From Acidaminococcus fermentans (GTDB taxonomy: Bacteria > Bacillota_C > Negativicutes > Acidaminococcales > Acidaminococcaceae), in contig SFHH01000050.1 in the NCBI GenBank assembly GCA_004555735.1, forward strand, positions 1 through 22,399: DNA of 22,399 nt. The letters are read 5' to 3'. The notes below the pieces were generated by a model. That model was given only the letters and a program-made list of their open reading frames with translations. It did not search any database and was not told the origin of the DNA. The translations under genes and the position numbers were made by a program. This document shows positions 21,641 to 22,399 of this stretch, piece after piece. Each line of letters opens with the position of its first letter. The first letter of the stretch is position 1.

Positions 21641-22399
21641 TAACTTTTCGCTTTGTGGATAAAGTTGAGATAATTTAGGTACAGCATTCTTAGCCATTTG
21701 ATAGAAGTCTTTGTCTTGCTCGACGCCTATGCTATTAAAGCCAAGTGCTTCCGCTGCCGCGATAGTGGAGCCCCCACCGCAGAATGGATCTAATATGATC
21801 CCTTCTTGCAAAGGTAAAGCAGCCGATACAAGAATCCTCATAAAATCTTGCGGTTTTAAACTAGGATGATTTGAAATTTTACGTTCACATTGGGGAGTCT
21901 TTCCACTTTCAATCAAATCACAAAATGGCGTATCAATTGATTTTCGATGTAAAGCGCCAGCCTTCCACCGTTTTAAGTTTTTTGCAACAGTCCTTTCGGA
22001 AAGCGGTTTCCTGTAAAGCCCCCACGGTTCCCAACAACCACGAGGAATAACTGTTGTCATAGAAAACTCTTTTTCTGCGCCTTTGGGGCGATCTCCACCT
22101 CGAAAAGTTTTTACGACTCTGACAATCTCTCCGCGTCGTTCTAAACCAGCATCTCGTAAAGCCCGACTAACTATGTCAGATAATAAAGGTGTAGATGCAA
22201 TAAAAATATGTCCACCAGGAACGAGAACCTTAAAGGCAAGCCTGCCCCAATCAATAAAAAAATTATATACATTGTCTCTTTCCAATGGACTGTCATTGAT
22301 AACAGAAAATCTTGGCAATGGACTTCTTTTTCGGCCATCAAAGGCTGGAGGAATTCGCCATATACCTCCAGATGCATTTCTCTTTTTTTTCAACTCTTC
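21623..22399 (-). CDS. DNA methyltransferase (N4-cytosine/N6-adenine), beta-class order, partial
   Basis: The reading frame is open to the right edge, so the 5' part is missing; the visible 258 codons are the C-terminal portion. Motif X (HPSLKPQDFMRILV) and motif I (DPFCGGGST) followed by GFNSIGVEQD (motif II) are at the C-terminal end, with GRLAFKVLVPGGHIFIAST (motifs V-VI) before them. This order (catalytic motif IV, then target recognition, X, I) is the beta class. The catalytic (D/N/S)PP(Y/W) motif IV would lie in the cut-off N-terminal part. The TTG at 22393 is not the real start. It protects DNA from the neighbouring nuclease. N4-C versus N6-A cannot be settled without motif IV. Confidence 0.87.
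   Translation of the reverse strand, partial: EELKKKRNASGGIWRIPPAFDGRKRSPLPRFSVINDSPLERDNVYNFFIDWGRLAFKVLVPGGHIFIASTPLLSDIVSRALRDAGLERRGEIVRVVKTFRGGDRPKGAEKEFSMTTVIPRGCWEPWGLYRKPLSERTVAKNLKRWKAGALHRKSIDTPFCDLIESGKTPQCERKISNHPSLKPQDFMRILVSAALPLQEGIILDPFCGGGSTIAAAEALGFNSIGVEQDKDFYQMAKNAVPKLSQLYPQSEKLLFEEG

Noticed and set aside
1..22399. CRISPR arrays, tRNA or rRNA genes, insertion sequences.
   Set aside because: No regularly spaced direct repeats, tRNA cloverleaf sequences, rRNA segments or transposase genes were seen.

Overview
The window looks like chromosomal DNA from a low-GC-lineage (Bacillota) bacterium whose own genome is fairly GC-rich. The gene styles, a T-box leader and a PBSX/Mu-like tail module suggest the Negativicutes (Acidaminococcus, Phascolarctobacterium or Megasphaera relatives). 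That placement is inference from gene content only; no rRNA or other marker is present.

Region 1 (1-8929) is host housekeeping and transport. It holds the 3' end of an RlmI-type rRNA methyltransferase, a small secreted SH3-like protein, an MgtE magnesium channel, and a BASS-family (bile acid:Na+ symporter-like) transporter behind a complete T-box riboswitch. A divergently oriented SstT-type serine/threonine:Na+ symporter follows, separated from the BASS gene by an inverted repeat and a bidirectional terminator. Next comes a tight run of trpS, a MATE exporter, a DUF2271-like lipoprotein and a SlyD-like FKBP prolyl isomerase, ending in two strong hairpins, the second a canonical terminator. Clear sigma-A-like promoters precede the T-box leader, sstT and trpS.

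Region 2 (about 8930-9937) is visibly AT-richer. It carries one minus-strand gene for a protein with uracil-DNA-glycosylase-superfamily-like motifs and a cysteine-rich N terminus, plus a promoter-like sequence that leads into no recognisable gene.

Region 3 (9938-20945) is a compact, plus-strand phage tail and lysis module in the order tape measure, XkdP, XkdQ (with a fused C-terminal NlpC/P60-like peptidase), XkdR, XkdS, XkdT (baseplate J), XkdU, collar-type tail fibre, a membrane coiled-coil protein, four small accessory fibre-like proteins with shared modules, a 59-aa holin-like protein starting at TTG, an Amidase_3 endolysin, a small helical protein and a strong terminator. Most genes overlap or nearly touch. 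No integrase, repressor, terminase, portal, capsid, sheath or tube gene is visible, although sheath and tube normally sit just upstream of the tape measure. The module is therefore a decayed contractile-tail prophage or tailocin, or a displaced half of one.

Region 4 (20946-22399) is AT-rich and carries a convergent restriction-modification pair: a PD-(D/E)XK nuclease-like gene on the plus strand and, overlapping it tail to tail by 18 bases, a beta-class-order DNA methyltransferase on the minus strand that runs off the window.

The observations most worth following are the T-box on a BASS transporter, where the specifier loop and the UGGU bulge together favour tRNA-Ile; the tail module that begins abruptly at the tape measure next to a glycosylase-like gene; and the modular small proteins between fibre and lysis genes.
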